A stretch of DNA of 13,462 nucleotides from an uncultured Acidimicrobiia bacterium (GTDB lineage: Bacteria; Actinomycetota; Acidimicrobiia; Spongiisociales; JAENVV01). Location: NCBI GenBank assembly GCA_905480085.1, contig CAJQPD010000266.1:1-13462 (forward strand), written 5' to 3'. The position numbers and the translations under genes were made by a program. Positions 1 to 7,406 of this stretch are shown here, one piece after another; positions within the stretch are counted from its first letter, which is position 1, and each line of letters starts with the position of its first letter. Under the pieces are notes generated by a model. That model saw nothing but the letters and a program-made list of their open reading frames with translations, did no database searches and was not told where the DNA came from.

Positions 1-885
1 GTCCGATTGGCCATTCACATGGAGGGCGACCTTGGCCTTGGCCACCAACTACCCGAGGGGTATGTCGGCTGGGTCGACCGGAGGTCCTACAACGTGGCAC
101 CGATTCACGTCGGCAAACAACTGGCTGACCTCCTGTTACACGACACCACGGTGATCGTCACCAGCGCCACCCTCACCACCGGAGGGTCACTGCTTCCGCT
201 GGCCAACGCGCTCGGATTCGAGCCAGATGAAACGACCGGACTACGGGCTCCGTCACCATTCGATTTCGAGAAACAGGGCCGCATCTACGTGGCGAGTCAC
301 CTGCCGGAACCGAACGCCGAAGAATTCGGCGAGGCGGCCTCCGACGAAATCGTCCGACTTGTCACGGCGGCAGGAGGCCGATCATTGATCCTCACCACGT
401 CCTATCGGAACCTGGAACGCTTTTCCGAGGCGCTGCTCGGGCTTGACGAATTCGCCATTTTCACCCAGGGAGACCTCCCCAAACGACAACTGCTCGAAAA
501 GTTCGAAGCGGACGAGACATCGGTTCTCGTGGCAACCATGGGATTCTGGGAGGGAGTCGACGTCGTCGGCAGATCGCTCGAGCTCGTGGTCCTTGATCGA
601 CTTCCCTTTCCCCGGCCAAACGACCCGCTGTGGGAAGCGCGCCGGGAAGCCGCAGAACTGAGCAGACAGAACCCCTTCATGACGGTCGACCTTCCCCGGG
701 CCGCCATGCTGACCGCTCAGGGGGCCGGCCGACTCATTCGCAGCACGACCGATCGGGGCGTGGTCGCACTCCTTGACTCTCGAGTCGCCAACCGGCGGTA
801 CGGTCGGACAATCCTCAACACCCTGCCGCCGATGCCCATCCTCACCGACCTGCGACTCGTCGAGGAATTCCTCGCCCAGCACTGA
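1..885 (+). CDS. dinG: DinG/XPD-family ATP-dependent DNA helicase, C-terminal part (5' end outside window)
   Basis: The reading frame is open from base 1, so the true start lies upstream; 294 residues are visible. They cover the second half of a superfamily-2 helicase of the Rad3/XPD/DinG type. An SAT motif is at visible residues 55-57, a TTS segment near 132-134, motif V (GFWEGVDV) at 181-188, and the arginine-finger motif VI (QGAGRLIRS) at 240-248. The Walker A, DEAH box and any Fe-S cysteines would lie upstream and cannot be judged. Family members unwind DNA 5' to 3' with ATP, and DinG is linked to R-loop and damage processing; the exact subfamily (DinG or YoaA-like) is inference. The gene ends with TGA, 17 bp before ettA on the same strand, so co-transcription is possible although the two functions are unrelated. 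Confidence 0.88.
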   Translation, partial: VRLAIHMEGDLGLGHQLPEGYVGWVDRRSYNVAPIHVGKQLADLLLHDTTVIVTSATLTTGGSLLPLANALGFEPDETTGLRAPSPFDFEKQGRIYVASHLPEPNAEEFGEAASDEIVRLVTAAGGRSLILTTSYRNLERFSEALLGLDEFAIFTQGDLPKRQLLEKFEADETSVLVATMGFWEGVDVVGRSLELVVLDRLPFPRPNDPLWEARREAAELSRQNPFMTVDLPRAAMLTAQGAGRLIRSTTDRGVVALLDSRVANRRYGRTILNTLPPMPILTDLRLVEEFLAQH

Positions 886-902
886 CGCTACGCTGTTCGC
901 CC

Positions 903-2579
903 ATGGCAAAAGAGTTCATTTACACGATGATGCGGGTCTCCCGCCACCATCCCCCCGACCGCACCGTCCTCAAAGATGTCACCCTGGCGTTCTACCCGGG
1001 CGCCAAGATCGGGGTCATCGGCCACAACGGGTCCGGAAAGTCGTCGCTGCTCCGGATCATGGCCGGCCAGGACGACGGGTACACCGGAGAGGCCAAACTC
1101 ACAGATGGGTTCACGGTCGGCTATCTCCCCCAAGAGCCCCAACTCGATCCTGACAAGAACGTTCTCGACAACATCATGGACGGGGTGGCCGAAACCCAGT
1201 CGCTCATCGATCGCTACAACGAGGTGCTGGCTGGATGGGCCGATCCCGACGCCGACTACGACCTCCTCGGGAAGCAACAGGCGGATCTCGAAGGGAAAAT
1301 CGAGGCCGCCAACGCCTGGGATCTTGATCGACAGGTCGCCATTGCCATGGATGCCCTGCGGGTGCCACCTGCCGACGCCGACGTCACCACCTTGTCAGGC
1401 GGCGAACGACGCCGGGTTGCGCTCTGTCAGCTCCTCCTGTCCCACCCCGACCTGCTCCTACTCGACGAACCAACCAACCACCTCGACGCCGAGTCGGTTG
1501 CCTGGCTGGAACGGTTCCTGGCCGATTACACGGGAACGGTCATGGCGGTAACCCATGATCGTTATTTCCTGGACAACGTGGCCGGTTGGATCCTGGAACT
1601 CGACAACGGCAACACCTATCCGTATGAAGGTAATTACTCCGGATGGCTTGAACAGAAGCAGGCCAGGCTCGCCCAGGAAGAGAAACAGGTCTCGTCGCGC
1701 CAGGCCACCCTCGCCAGGGAACTGGCCTGGGTTCGCCTGTCACCCCGTGCCAGGCAGGCCAAATCCAAGGCTCGCCTGAGCGCCTACGAGGACCTCCTCG
1801 CCGAATCGAAGGCAGATCAGGCTGCCAAAAAGGGTCTCGAGCTAACCATCCCGATGACCAAACGCCTCGGCAACACGGTTATCGAAGCGAACGGACTGCG
1901 TAAAGGATACGGGGACAAATTACTGATCGAAGATCTGACATTCGTGCTCCCTCCGGCTGGCATCGTTGGCGTTATCGGCGCCAACGGAGCCGGGAAGACA
2001 ACCCTATTTCGCATGATTACGGGTCAGGAACAACCCGACGGCGGTGAGCTCACCGTCGGCGAGACAGTCGATCTCGCCTACGTTGATCAGTCACGAGACA
2101 CGCTCGACCCGACCCTCACGGTCTACCAGCAAATCACCGACGGCAAGGACATCATTACCATCGGCGGCCGGGAGATGAACGGACGCGCCTATGTTGCGTC
2201 ATTCAACTTCAAAGGGTCCGATCAGCAGCAGAAAGTCAGTGAGTTGTCCGGTGGAGAACGTAACCGGGTTCACCTGGCACGAATGCTCAAGACGGGTGGC
2301 AACGTCCTCTTGCTCGATGAGCCAACCAACGACCTCGACGTCGACACGTTGCGAGCTCTCGAGGATGCGCTGGAGTCGTTCCCCGGCTGTGCCGTAGTTA
2401 TCACCCATGACCGCTGGTTCCTCGACCGGATCGCCACCCACGTCCTCGCCTTTGAGGGCGATTCCGTAGTTCGTTGGTTCGAGGGTGGCTTCACCGAATA
2501 TGAAGATCGCCGCCACGAAGAACTCGGAGCGGCCGCCGATCAGCCACATCGCATCAAGTACAAGCCGCTGGCTCGCTAG
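903..2579 (+). CDS. ettA: ABC-F ATPase EttA, energy-dependent translational throttle protein
   Basis: This 558-residue protein matches EttA in length (about 555) and starts with the family-typical MAKEFIYTM. It is a soluble tandem ATPase without membrane segments. ABC1 has Walker A GHNGSGKS at 40-47, signature LSGGE at 164-168, Walker B ending in DEP at 188-190, and a switch His in THDR at 217-220. ABC2 has GANGAGKT at 359-366, LSGGE at 448-452, DEP at 472-474, and THDR at 501-504. Both sites look catalytically intact. The region around 95-140 carries the EttA arm, and about 245-315 is the charged linker that reaches the ribosomal P site. In Escherichia coli, EttA binds the E site and gates the first elongation step according to the ATP/ADP ratio. 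The ATG at 903 is fixed by the conserved N terminus. No clear Shine-Dalgarno precedes it; a weak TACGCT eight bases upstream of the ATG could be a -10 for a leaderless transcript (inference). Confidence 0.96.
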   Translation: MAKEFIYTMMRVSRHHPPDRTVLKDVTLAFYPGAKIGVIGHNGSGKSSLLRIMAGQDDGYTGEAKLTDGFTVGYLPQEPQLDPDKNVLDNIMDGVAETQSLIDRYNEVLAGWADPDADYDLLGKQQADLEGKIEAANAWDLDRQVAIAMDALRVPPADADVTTLSGGERRRVALCQLLLSHPDLLLLDEPTNHLDAESVAWLERFLADYTGTVMAVTHDRYFLDNVAGWILELDNGNTYPYEGNYSGWLEQKQARLAQEEKQVSSRQATLARELAWVRLSPRARQAKSKARLSAYEDLLAESKADQAAKKGLELTIPMTKRLGNTVIEANGLRKGYGDKLLIEDLTFVLPPAGIVGVIGANGAGKTTLFRMITGQEQPDGGELTVGETVDLAYVDQSRDTLDPTLTVYQQITDGKDIITIGGREMNGRAYVASFNFKGSDQQQKVSELSGGERNRVHLARMLKTGGNVLLLDEPTNDLDVDTLRALEDALESFPGCAVVITHDRWFLDRIATHVLAFEGDSVVRWFEGGFTEYEDRRHEELGAAADQPHRIKYKPLAR

Positions 2580-2647
2580 TCGACGCCCCCTTCATCCAAG
2601 GCGTGGGTCAACGGTCCAAAAGAGGTGAGCCGCGGTGCTCAGCCGAC

Positions 2648-3811
2648 TCAGTCCTCTTCGACGTCCTCACGACGGATCCCCAGGACGAACAAGATGGCAT
2701 CAAGGTACGGGACGCTTACCGAAGTGTCGGCCGCCTCCTGGACGATCGGTTTTGCGTTGAAGGCCACCCCGAGTCCGGCCGTGGCGAGCATGTCGAGATC
2801 GTTTGCCCCATCGCCGACCGCCACGGTCTGTTCAAGCGGGACGCCTTCACGGTTGGCGAGTTCGACGAGTAGCTCGGCCTTGCGCTTTCGATCGACGATT
2901 GGCCCGATCAACTGGCCGGTAAGCACGCCATCCACGATCTCCAATTCGTTGGCGAATACGTGGTCGATGCCGAGTTCGGCGCCCACCTTGTCAACGAAGA
3001 ACTGAAAACCGCCAGACACCGCAGCCGTGGTGTACCCGAGACGGCGGAGTGTCCTGACGAACGTCCGCGCCCCCGGCGTCAGCCGAACCCTGGCCTGCGC
3101 CCGGTCGAGGGCGGCCTGATCCAAGCCGGCGAGCAGGGCCACCCGGCGCCGGAGAGATTCGGCGAAGTCGAGCTCACCCGCCATGGCACTGGCCGTGATG
3201 GCGACCACTTCGTTCTGAACCCCGGCCTCGTCGGCCAGCAGATCGATAATCTCATCCTGGATAAGGGTGGAGTCGACATCGAGGAACACGAGCCGCTTGG
3301 CACGACGACCAAGCCCCTCCCGCTGAATGGCCACATCGACCCCATGGTGGGCCGAGGATTGCAGCAGACGGGACCGCATGTCTCCGGCGTCGCCTCCCGA
3401 GACGATAAGTTCATAACTGAAAACCGGCGTTCGCGACAATTGGGCGATCCGGTCGATATTGCCCCCACCGCCGGCGATGGCGTCGGCCACCCCGGCCAGG
3501 GCCGCCGCGGACAACTCACGGCCGAGAACGGTTACCGCATGACGTACAGGATTGGGGGGCGGGCCGATCTCGGCTTCGACGACCTCGAACTCGATCGCCA
3601 TCGACTTCTGCCATCCGTAGTACAGCAGGTCTTTCACCGTTGAGGCACTCTCGGGGATGTCGACGAGCAGGCTCAGGTTGAGCCGATCGTGGACCACGGT
3701 CTGTTCCATGTCCAGCACCTCCGCACCGGCGGACGCCAGGATCTCCAACAACCCGAACGTGATTCCGGGCCGATCGGTGCCGCTGACATGAACAAGGATC
3801 GACTTCGACAT
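2648..3811 (-). CDS. serB: Phosphoserine phosphatase SerB with N-terminal ACT-type domains
   Basis: A 387-residue enzyme that removes phosphate from O-phosphoserine in the last step of serine synthesis. Residues 1-80 form an ACT domain (ligand-binding pattern GTDRPG at 11-16), and about 90-165 looks like a second ACT-like region. The HAD phosphatase domain follows: motif I DVDST at 178-182 (nucleophile D178, acid/base D180), motif II SGG at 266-268, motif III lysine in the DRKRK segment at 307-311, and motif IV GDGAND at 333-338. This two-ACT layout resembles mycobacterial SerB2 (about 410 residues), where ACT domains mediate allosteric control by amino acids; regulation here is inferred. The ATG at 3811 is followed directly by the ACT domain, and only a weak purine stretch (GGCGG) precedes it. 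The gene lies 84 bp downstream of the protease on the same strand. It converges on ettA with 68 bp between the two stops. Confidence 0.95.
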   Translation of the reverse strand: MSKSILVHVSGTDRPGITFGLLEILASAGAEVLDMEQTVVHDRLNLSLLVDIPESASTVKDLLYYGWQKSMAIEFEVVEAEIGPPPNPVRHAVTVLGRELSAAALAGVADAIAGGGGNIDRIAQLSRTPVFSYELIVSGGDAGDMRSRLLQSSAHHGVDVAIQREGLGRRAKRLVFLDVDSTLIQDEIIDLLADEAGVQNEVVAITASAMAGELDFAESLRRRVALLAGLDQAALDRAQARVRLTPGARTFVRTLRRLGYTTAAVSGGFQFFVDKVGAELGIDHVFANELEIVDGVLTGQLIGPIVDRKRKAELLVELANREGVPLEQTVAVGDGANDLDMLATAGLGVAFNAKPIVQEAADTSVSVPYLDAILFVLGIRREDVEED

Positions 3812-3895
3812 TCCGCCAGGCTAGTGCGCAAGTCGGCGGGCTCTGACCGGCGCCGGCACCCGTACCCGCCGGGCACCGGACCGAATTGGGAGCAC

Positions 3896-5827
3896 CTAGT
3901 TGACGCCGAATCGAGGAGTACGGCACCGGATGAAGGCTGACTCACCCTGACCGAACTGGCAAGCAACCCCAACATCTGTCTGCTGGCGGTGCGGAGCGGC
4001 CAGGTTGGTTGTCACGAATGAAAGCGGAACAAACGTGGCCGAGGCGGCCGAGGCGGGGGTTCCAGGATCGATGCACAACGAGAGTGACCCGTCGTTGTTC
4101 TTCACGAGGTAGCTACCCGCCGGGATTGCCGAACCGTTGTAGGTGTCGACGACAGTGCCAGGGCCGACGATCCCGGTTACCGGCGTGGGGACCGCCCGAC
4201 AATCTTCGGCCGGCACTGCCCCAAGTACCACGTTGCCGAATCCGAACGTATTGTCCTTGCCCGTCGGCCCCAGATCCACCGAGTAGTCCTCAAGCGCTTG
4301 CACCACGCGGTCGGAAGTCCAGTTCGGAGCGGCGTGCATGATAAGAGCAGCAAGACCGGAGACATGAGGCGCGGCGGCCGAAGTTCCGATGAACCCATCA
4401 CAAGCTCCGGCCGTTCCACCAAAAGCGCGAGTGATCACGCCGTCAGCTGACACAAAGTCCGGTTTGATCCGACCGTCGATCGTCGGGCCAAGCGAAGAGA
4501 AGTATTCGATCTGGTTGTTGGCGAAACACGATGCGCCCACGGCCACCGTGTGAGGAGAAAAAGCCGGGTCAGCGATCGATCCGGTCGCTACCGGGTATTC
4601 AATGGGACCCTTTTGCCCAAACACCAAGAGATCCAACTCGCCTGGTTTGGTTACCGAAAACGCTCGGACCTCAATAAACACTGTCTTATCCGACCCTGTC
4701 GTATTCGTCCAGATAACTTGCTCACCGGGAAAATCACCGGGAGGCGACGCCTGGTCGCGGAAGCCGTCGCTTCCATAGTTCAGAGGCTCAGTTCCCGTGA
4801 GATCCCACAGGTATAGGTCGAGGTCCTCCGTAGTGATCGGCCAGTTATCCCACTTCAAGAAGACGCTCAAGGTACCGCCGCTTGGAACGACCGCTGAGAG
4901 GTCAAAGTCCGGCGAACCGGACGAGTTGGTGCCAAACCGTTGCAGCGTGATGTTGCTGTTGGGTGGAGTGTACGGTTTCCAGGCGCCCTTCCAATGGTCC
5001 TGCGTGTAGTTCCCGGCAGCAGCCACCCAAAGAATGCCGGCCTCGTCGGCGCGCCTCGCCGCGTTTGAGGCGCTGGGGGCCCCGGCAGTCCCGTCCCCCC
5101 GATCGGATAAGAACCAGGCACCGGAATGGTTGATGATGTCGATCCCCTGAGCGATCGCGTAATCCACAAACGCTTCAAGGTCGAACTCATCGTCGACACA
5201 CACCAAATAGAGCTGAGCGCCGGGAGCAATGTCATAGACGATCTCTGCCACGCCGGTCCCGTGGGCTCCCCCGCTTTCAAGCGGGTTGGAACAATAATTC
5301 TTGGTGATGGCGTTCCCGGGGAGGTCACCGGAGGTGACTGCTTCGGCACGCCCTGCGAAACCAAAATCGACGACGGCTACTTTCACCCCGATCCCGGTCA
5401 GCCCAAGGGCATGCCACGTGTTGGCGCCAGTGGTACCGACGCCTTGGGACTGTACAGCCAGCGGAGCGGGAGGGATCATCTCGCGGACTGACGCAATCCC
5501 GGGCGTCTGCGCCAGGCCCCGGAGTGCCGCGACCGGCAACTCCACCTTGAATGACGTGCCATCACTGTCCAGGACCCGTCCACCGGCCTTGCTTACCGAC
5601 TGGCGGGCATCGGTTTCTCGACCGGTGTAATCGACCCTAACGGTTACGTTCCCGGCATTCGACCGGGCGGCCTCGGCTAGCGATGCACCGACCTCGCCGA
5701 AAGCGTCACGGTTGACCTCGATGGGAGCGGATCGATCGGGTTCACCCTGAGCAACGGCCGGACTGCTGAATAACGAGGCCACGACCACGATGGCGAGCGA
5801 CGTTGACCATATCCTGCGTCCGGGCAT
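3896..5827 (-). CDS. Secreted subtilisin-like serine protease (S8 family) with an internal beta-rich insert
   Basis: From the ATG at 5827 the protein has 643 residues. This start gives a classic signal peptide (MPGRRIW, hydrophobic core about 8-20, cleavage near AVAQ at 24-27) and a good AGGAG six bases upstream. The frame stays open another 61 codons into the tmRNA gene, which I reject as coding. Residues about 55-130 resemble a propeptide or inhibitor-like region. The catalytic domain shows Asp154 (AVVDFGF), His189 (HGTGVAE), oxyanion Asn273 (AAAGN) and Ser483 (GTSAAAPHVSG), so the triad is complete. Asn and Ser are 210 residues apart, against 66 in subtilisin BPN'. The extra stretch (about 285-410) contains a DLDLYL strand typical of PPC-like beta sandwiches. 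Eight cysteines (179, 210, 434, 476, 543, 585, 623, 635) suggest disulfides outside the cell. There is no C-terminal anchor, and the last 100 residues are unrecognised. Substrate and role are unknown. Confidence 0.92.
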   Translation of the reverse strand: MPGRRIWSTSLAIVVVASLFSSPAVAQGEPDRSAPIEVNRDAFGEVGASLAEAARSNAGNVTVRVDYTGRETDARQSVSKAGGRVLDSDGTSFKVELPVAALRGLAQTPGIASVREMIPPAPLAVQSQGVGTTGANTWHALGLTGIGVKVAVVDFGFAGRAEAVTSGDLPGNAITKNYCSNPLESGGAHGTGVAEIVYDIAPGAQLYLVCVDDEFDLEAFVDYAIAQGIDIINHSGAWFLSDRGDGTAGAPSASNAARRADEAGILWVAAAGNYTQDHWKGAWKPYTPPNSNITLQRFGTNSSGSPDFDLSAVVPSGGTLSVFLKWDNWPITTEDLDLYLWDLTGTEPLNYGSDGFRDQASPPGDFPGEQVIWTNTTGSDKTVFIEVRAFSVTKPGELDLLVFGQKGPIEYPVATGSIADPAFSPHTVAVGASCFANNQIEYFSSLGPTIDGRIKPDFVSADGVITRAFGGTAGACDGFIGTSAAAPHVSGLAALIMHAAPNWTSDRVVQALEDYSVDLGPTGKDNTFGFGNVVLGAVPAEDCRAVPTPVTGIVGPGTVVDTYNGSAIPAGSYLVKNNDGSLSLCIDPGTPASAASATFVPLSFVTTNLAAPHRQQTDVGVACQFGQGESAFIRCRTPRFGVN

Positions 5828-5854
5828 CGCGTACTCCTGGGGGTGCGAAACAAC

Positions 5855-5860
5855 ATAGTA
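5855..5860 (-). promoter_or_regulatory. Possible -10 element of the S8 protease promoter
   Basis: On the minus strand the hexamer reads TACTAT, four matches to TATAAT. It sits about 28 bases upstream of the protease ATG, in a short AT-richer patch between the tmRNA 3' end and the gene. A start site around 5848 would give a leader of roughly 20 nt that includes the AGGAG ribosome site. No convincing -35 hexamer is seen at 16-18 bp spacing, so this is tentative. Confidence 0.3.
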
Positions 5861-5903
5861 AATCGCCGTGGCCGCTAACCAGAGTCGCTTCCGAGAATCA
5901 CCG

Positions 5904-5927
5904 ACCAGGACCGCAGACCGGCCTGGT
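5904..5927 (-). terminator. Hairpin just after the tmRNA 3' end, possible terminator
   Basis: Eight bases past the mature tmRNA end, the minus strand reads ACCAGG, then CCG, a five-base loop, CGG, one unpaired T, and CCTGGT. This gives a nine-pair GC-rich stem with a single bulge. There is no T-run after it, so it is not a textbook intrinsic terminator, but it is well placed to stop or process the ssrA transcript before the protease gene. Confidence 0.42.
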
Positions 5928-5934
5928 TGATCAG

Positions 5935-6283
5935 TGGAGGTGGGGGGAGTCGAACCCCCGTCCGTTGCACCATCTGCGCCGCTTCTCCGAGCGCAGCCAA
6001 CAGCAAGCATTCGGACCAGTGGGGCTCTGATGGCAAGTTTCCCTCTGACCTATCCGGAATTGTCTTAGCCCCTCAGTCCCGGAATCCCTCGGGGAGCGTC
6101 CTACATTGCGACGTCTGGGTCCGGCGAGGTAGGTACCCTCCGGTCAGACGAGCAGCCTATTTAGGCTGCCAGGGCGAAGTTATCTTCGGCACCTATTGGT
6201 GTTCCGGTTCTTTAACGAGGACTCCGGAGACCTCGGCTCGCTTCAAGCGCTTCAACATGCAACGTCGAAACCGTTTCACCCCC
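5935..6283 (-). ncRNA. ssrA: Transfer-messenger RNA (tmRNA), one-piece form
   Basis: The 349-nt gene has both tRNA-like ends. The 5' end begins GGGGGTG, followed by the conserved GGTTTCGACG at about 6262-6275. The 3' end has a T-arm with five GC pairs around TTCGACT (5943-5959) and the acceptor strand CACCTCC at 5936-5942. It pairs with the 5' GGGGGTG over seven positions including one G-U, leaving discriminator A at 5935. The next genomic bases are CTG, so CCA is not encoded and must be added after transcription. The mRNA-like part encodes the tag AEDNFALAA, with its stop in the loop of a GCAGCC/GGCTGC hairpin (helix 5). With SmpB and alanine, tmRNA frees ribosomes stalled on broken messages and marks the products for proteolysis. 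It is a single continuous gene, not a permuted two-piece form. smpB lies upstream on the same strand, separated by one gene. Confidence 0.97.
6161..6190 (-). other. tmRNA-encoded proteolysis tag, AEDNFALAA plus stop
   Basis: The resume codon is GCC at 6188-6190, preceded by ATAGGT, which matches the -6 to -1 context seen in other tmRNAs (for example UAGUC before GCA in E. coli). Nine codons run to TAA at 6161-6163. With the alanine carried on tmRNA itself the full tag is (A)AEDNFALAA, ten residues ending in the ALAA read by ClpXP-type proteases. It is shorter than the mycobacterial tag as I recall it (ADSHQRDYALAA). Confidence 0.9.
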
Positions 6284-6300
6284 ATATAGGGATATCGGCA

Positions 6301-6306
6301 AGTATA
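6301..6306 (-). promoter_or_regulatory. Probable -10 element of the ssrA promoter
   Basis: The minus strand reads TATACT, a good match to TATAAT, 17 bases before the mature tmRNA 5' end. A start site near 6294 would leave a leader of about 10 nt for RNase P to remove. The -35 region (around 6324-6329, GGCCGA) is poor. The element lies in the 65-bp gap after the HD-GYP stop codon, so ssrA can be transcribed on its own. Confidence 0.5.
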
Positions 6307-6348
6307 GGCGCGACCACCGATAATCGGCCATCGGATAACCGGACCCGG

Positions 6349-6906
6349 TTACGCAACCGCTACGAAATCCGAGCCGGCCATGGCAGGGGCGAGAACCCGC
6401 AATGCGGCATCGACTACCTGAGGGTCGAACTGAGTACCGGTGTGAGAGGTCAATTCATAGAAGGCCACCGGCATGGGTTGGGCCTCCTGATAGACCCGAT
6501 CGGAGACCATGGCGTCAACCGCGTCTGCCACAGCAATGATGCGGGCCATTCGGGGAATCCGGTCGCCTGCCAGCCCGAATGGATAGCCGAGTCCATCAAC
6601 CCGCTCATGGTGGCACAAGACGGCTCTGGCGATCTCGGGAGCCACCAGACCATCCAAAATGAGGAATCCAAGCTCGGGATGTTTCTGAACCTGGGTCTGT
6701 TCGTGCTCGGTCAGCGGCCGAGGAAGATTGAGAATCGAATCGGGGACCTTCACCTTGCCAACGTCATGGAGGTGGGCAGCCATCCAGACGGTCCGCTGTT
6801 GGAGGGTCCCAAATCCCAACTCTACGGAGATCTCGACCGCCAGTGCCGCGGTCCGCGCACTGTGGCCGGCCAGATCCTCAGAGAGTTGTGGGAAACCGTA
6901 GGTCAT
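6349..6906 (-). CDS. Stand-alone HD-GYP domain protein, probable cyclic-di-GMP phosphodiesterase
   Basis: The 185 residues are almost entirely an HD-GYP domain. An opening GHSARTA is at 14-20, the metal-binding HD is at 47-48 with K51 (HLHDVGK), KHPE at 75-78, HHE at 99-101, GYP at 107-109, and AVADAVDAM follows at 125-133 with SDRVY after it. The HD and GYP signatures are intact, so hydrolysis of cyclic-di-GMP is plausible. No receiver, PAS, GAF or membrane part is attached, so any signal would have to come from a partner. The ATG at 6906 is the only reasonable start, because an in-frame TGA lies five codons upstream; no Shine-Dalgarno is evident. The gene begins 32 bp after the smpB stop and ends 65 bp before tmRNA, so it sits inside the smpB-ssrA pair and may be read through from the ftsEX-smpB transcript. 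An HD-domain hydrolase with another substrate remains possible. Confidence 0.9.
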   Translation of the reverse strand: MTYGFPQLSEDLAGHSARTAALAVEISVELGFGTLQQRTVWMAAHLHDVGKVKVPDSILNLPRPLTEHEQTQVQKHPELGFLILDGLVAPEIARAVLCHHERVDGLGYPFGLAGDRIPRMARIIAVADAVDAMVSDRVYQEAQPMPVAFYELTSHTGTQFDPQVVDAALRVLAPAMAGSDFVAVA

Positions 6907-6938
6907 ACGGGATCACAGTCGCGGTGACCCGGCGATCG

Positions 6939-7406
6939 TTACATGTTTTTTGTCGACCGTCCGGTCGATCGCTGAATCTCTCGTTTTTGGTCTTTTTCCT
7001 TGAGCGCCTGTCGCTTGTCATAGGCCCGGCGGCCCTTGCCGAGGGCCACTTCGATCTTGGCCCGTCCGTCGAGGAAGTAGATCGACAAGGGAACGGCGGT
7101 AACCCCTTGTTCGGCGATCGCCGCGGCGATCTTCTCTATCTCTCTGCGGTTCAGGAGAAGCTTGCGTCGACGATCGGGGGCATGACCGCCTTCGTGGGCG
7201 AACGAGTACGGAGCGATGTATGCGTTGAGAAGAAAGGCCTCTCCCCGATCAATGATGACGAAGGCGTCCTGAAGGTTGGCGGTCTTGGCCCGCAAGCTCT
7301 TCACTTCGGAACCGACCAACACCATGCCTGCCTCGAACGTGTCGACGATGGAGTAGTCGTGACGAGCTTTGCGGTTCTGGGTAACGATCACCCGTTCCTG
7401 GCTCAT
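6939..7406 (-). CDS. smpB: SsrA-binding protein SmpB
   Basis: This 155-residue protein has the usual SmpB length and motifs. It opens with NRKARHDY at 11-18 and has GSEVKSLRAKTANLQD at 32-47, GEAFLLNAYIAPY near 55-67, and the basic tail KGRRAYDKRQALKEKD. SmpB binds the tRNA-like domain of tmRNA, and its C-terminal tail enters the empty mRNA channel of the stalled ribosome in place of an anticodon. Its partner RNA gene lies about 650 bp downstream on the same strand. The ATG overlaps the stop of the upstream M23 gene in an ATGA, and only a weak AACGG precedes it, so translational coupling with the cell-wall gene is likely. Confidence 0.97.
   Translation of the reverse strand: MSQERVIVTQNRKARHDYSIVDTFEAGMVLVGSEVKSLRAKTANLQDAFVIIDRGEAFLLNAYIAPYSFAHEGGHAPDRRRKLLLNRREIEKIAAAIAEQGVTAVPLSIYFLDGRAKIEVALGKGRRAYDKRQALKEKDQKREIQRSTGRSTKNM

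Noticed and set aside
861..874. Perfect 14-bp palindrome CGAGGAATTCCTCG upstream of ettA, a possible operator.
   Set aside because: It lies in the coding end of the helicase gene, and about one such palindrome is expected by chance in a window of this size.
2626..2641. TGAGC/GCTCA stem between the convergent ettA and serB ends, a possible two-way terminator.
   Set aside because: Only five pairs with a six-base loop and no T-run on either strand; too weak to call, though a terminator is expected in this 68-bp gap.
2960..3643. Long plus-strand open frame of 227 codons opposite serB, and similar long frames opposite prfB and secA.
   Set aside because: They are antisense shadows of well-conserved genes in GC-rich DNA, show no recognisable motifs and have low-complexity Arg/Pro/Gly-rich composition.
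5828..6010. A 61-codon upstream extension of the S8 protease reading frame, starting at 6010.
   Set aside because: It runs through the tmRNA 3' domain and its following hairpin. The ATG at 5827 has a strong AGGAG and begins a clear signal peptide, which the extension would bury.
6336..6351. Inverted repeat TAACCGG/CCGGTTA with a two-base centre at the HD-GYP stop codon, a possible terminator.
   Set aside because: Loop geometry leaves only about five or six pairs and no T-run follows. It may slow transcription but is not supportable as a terminator from sequence alone.
6953..6968. Seven-base inverted repeat TCGACCG/CGGTCGA with a two-base centre near the smpB end, read as a terminator.
   Set aside because: It is inside the basic C-terminal coding tail of SmpB, is followed on the transcribed strand by an A-run and not a T-run, and the centre is too small for a full stem.
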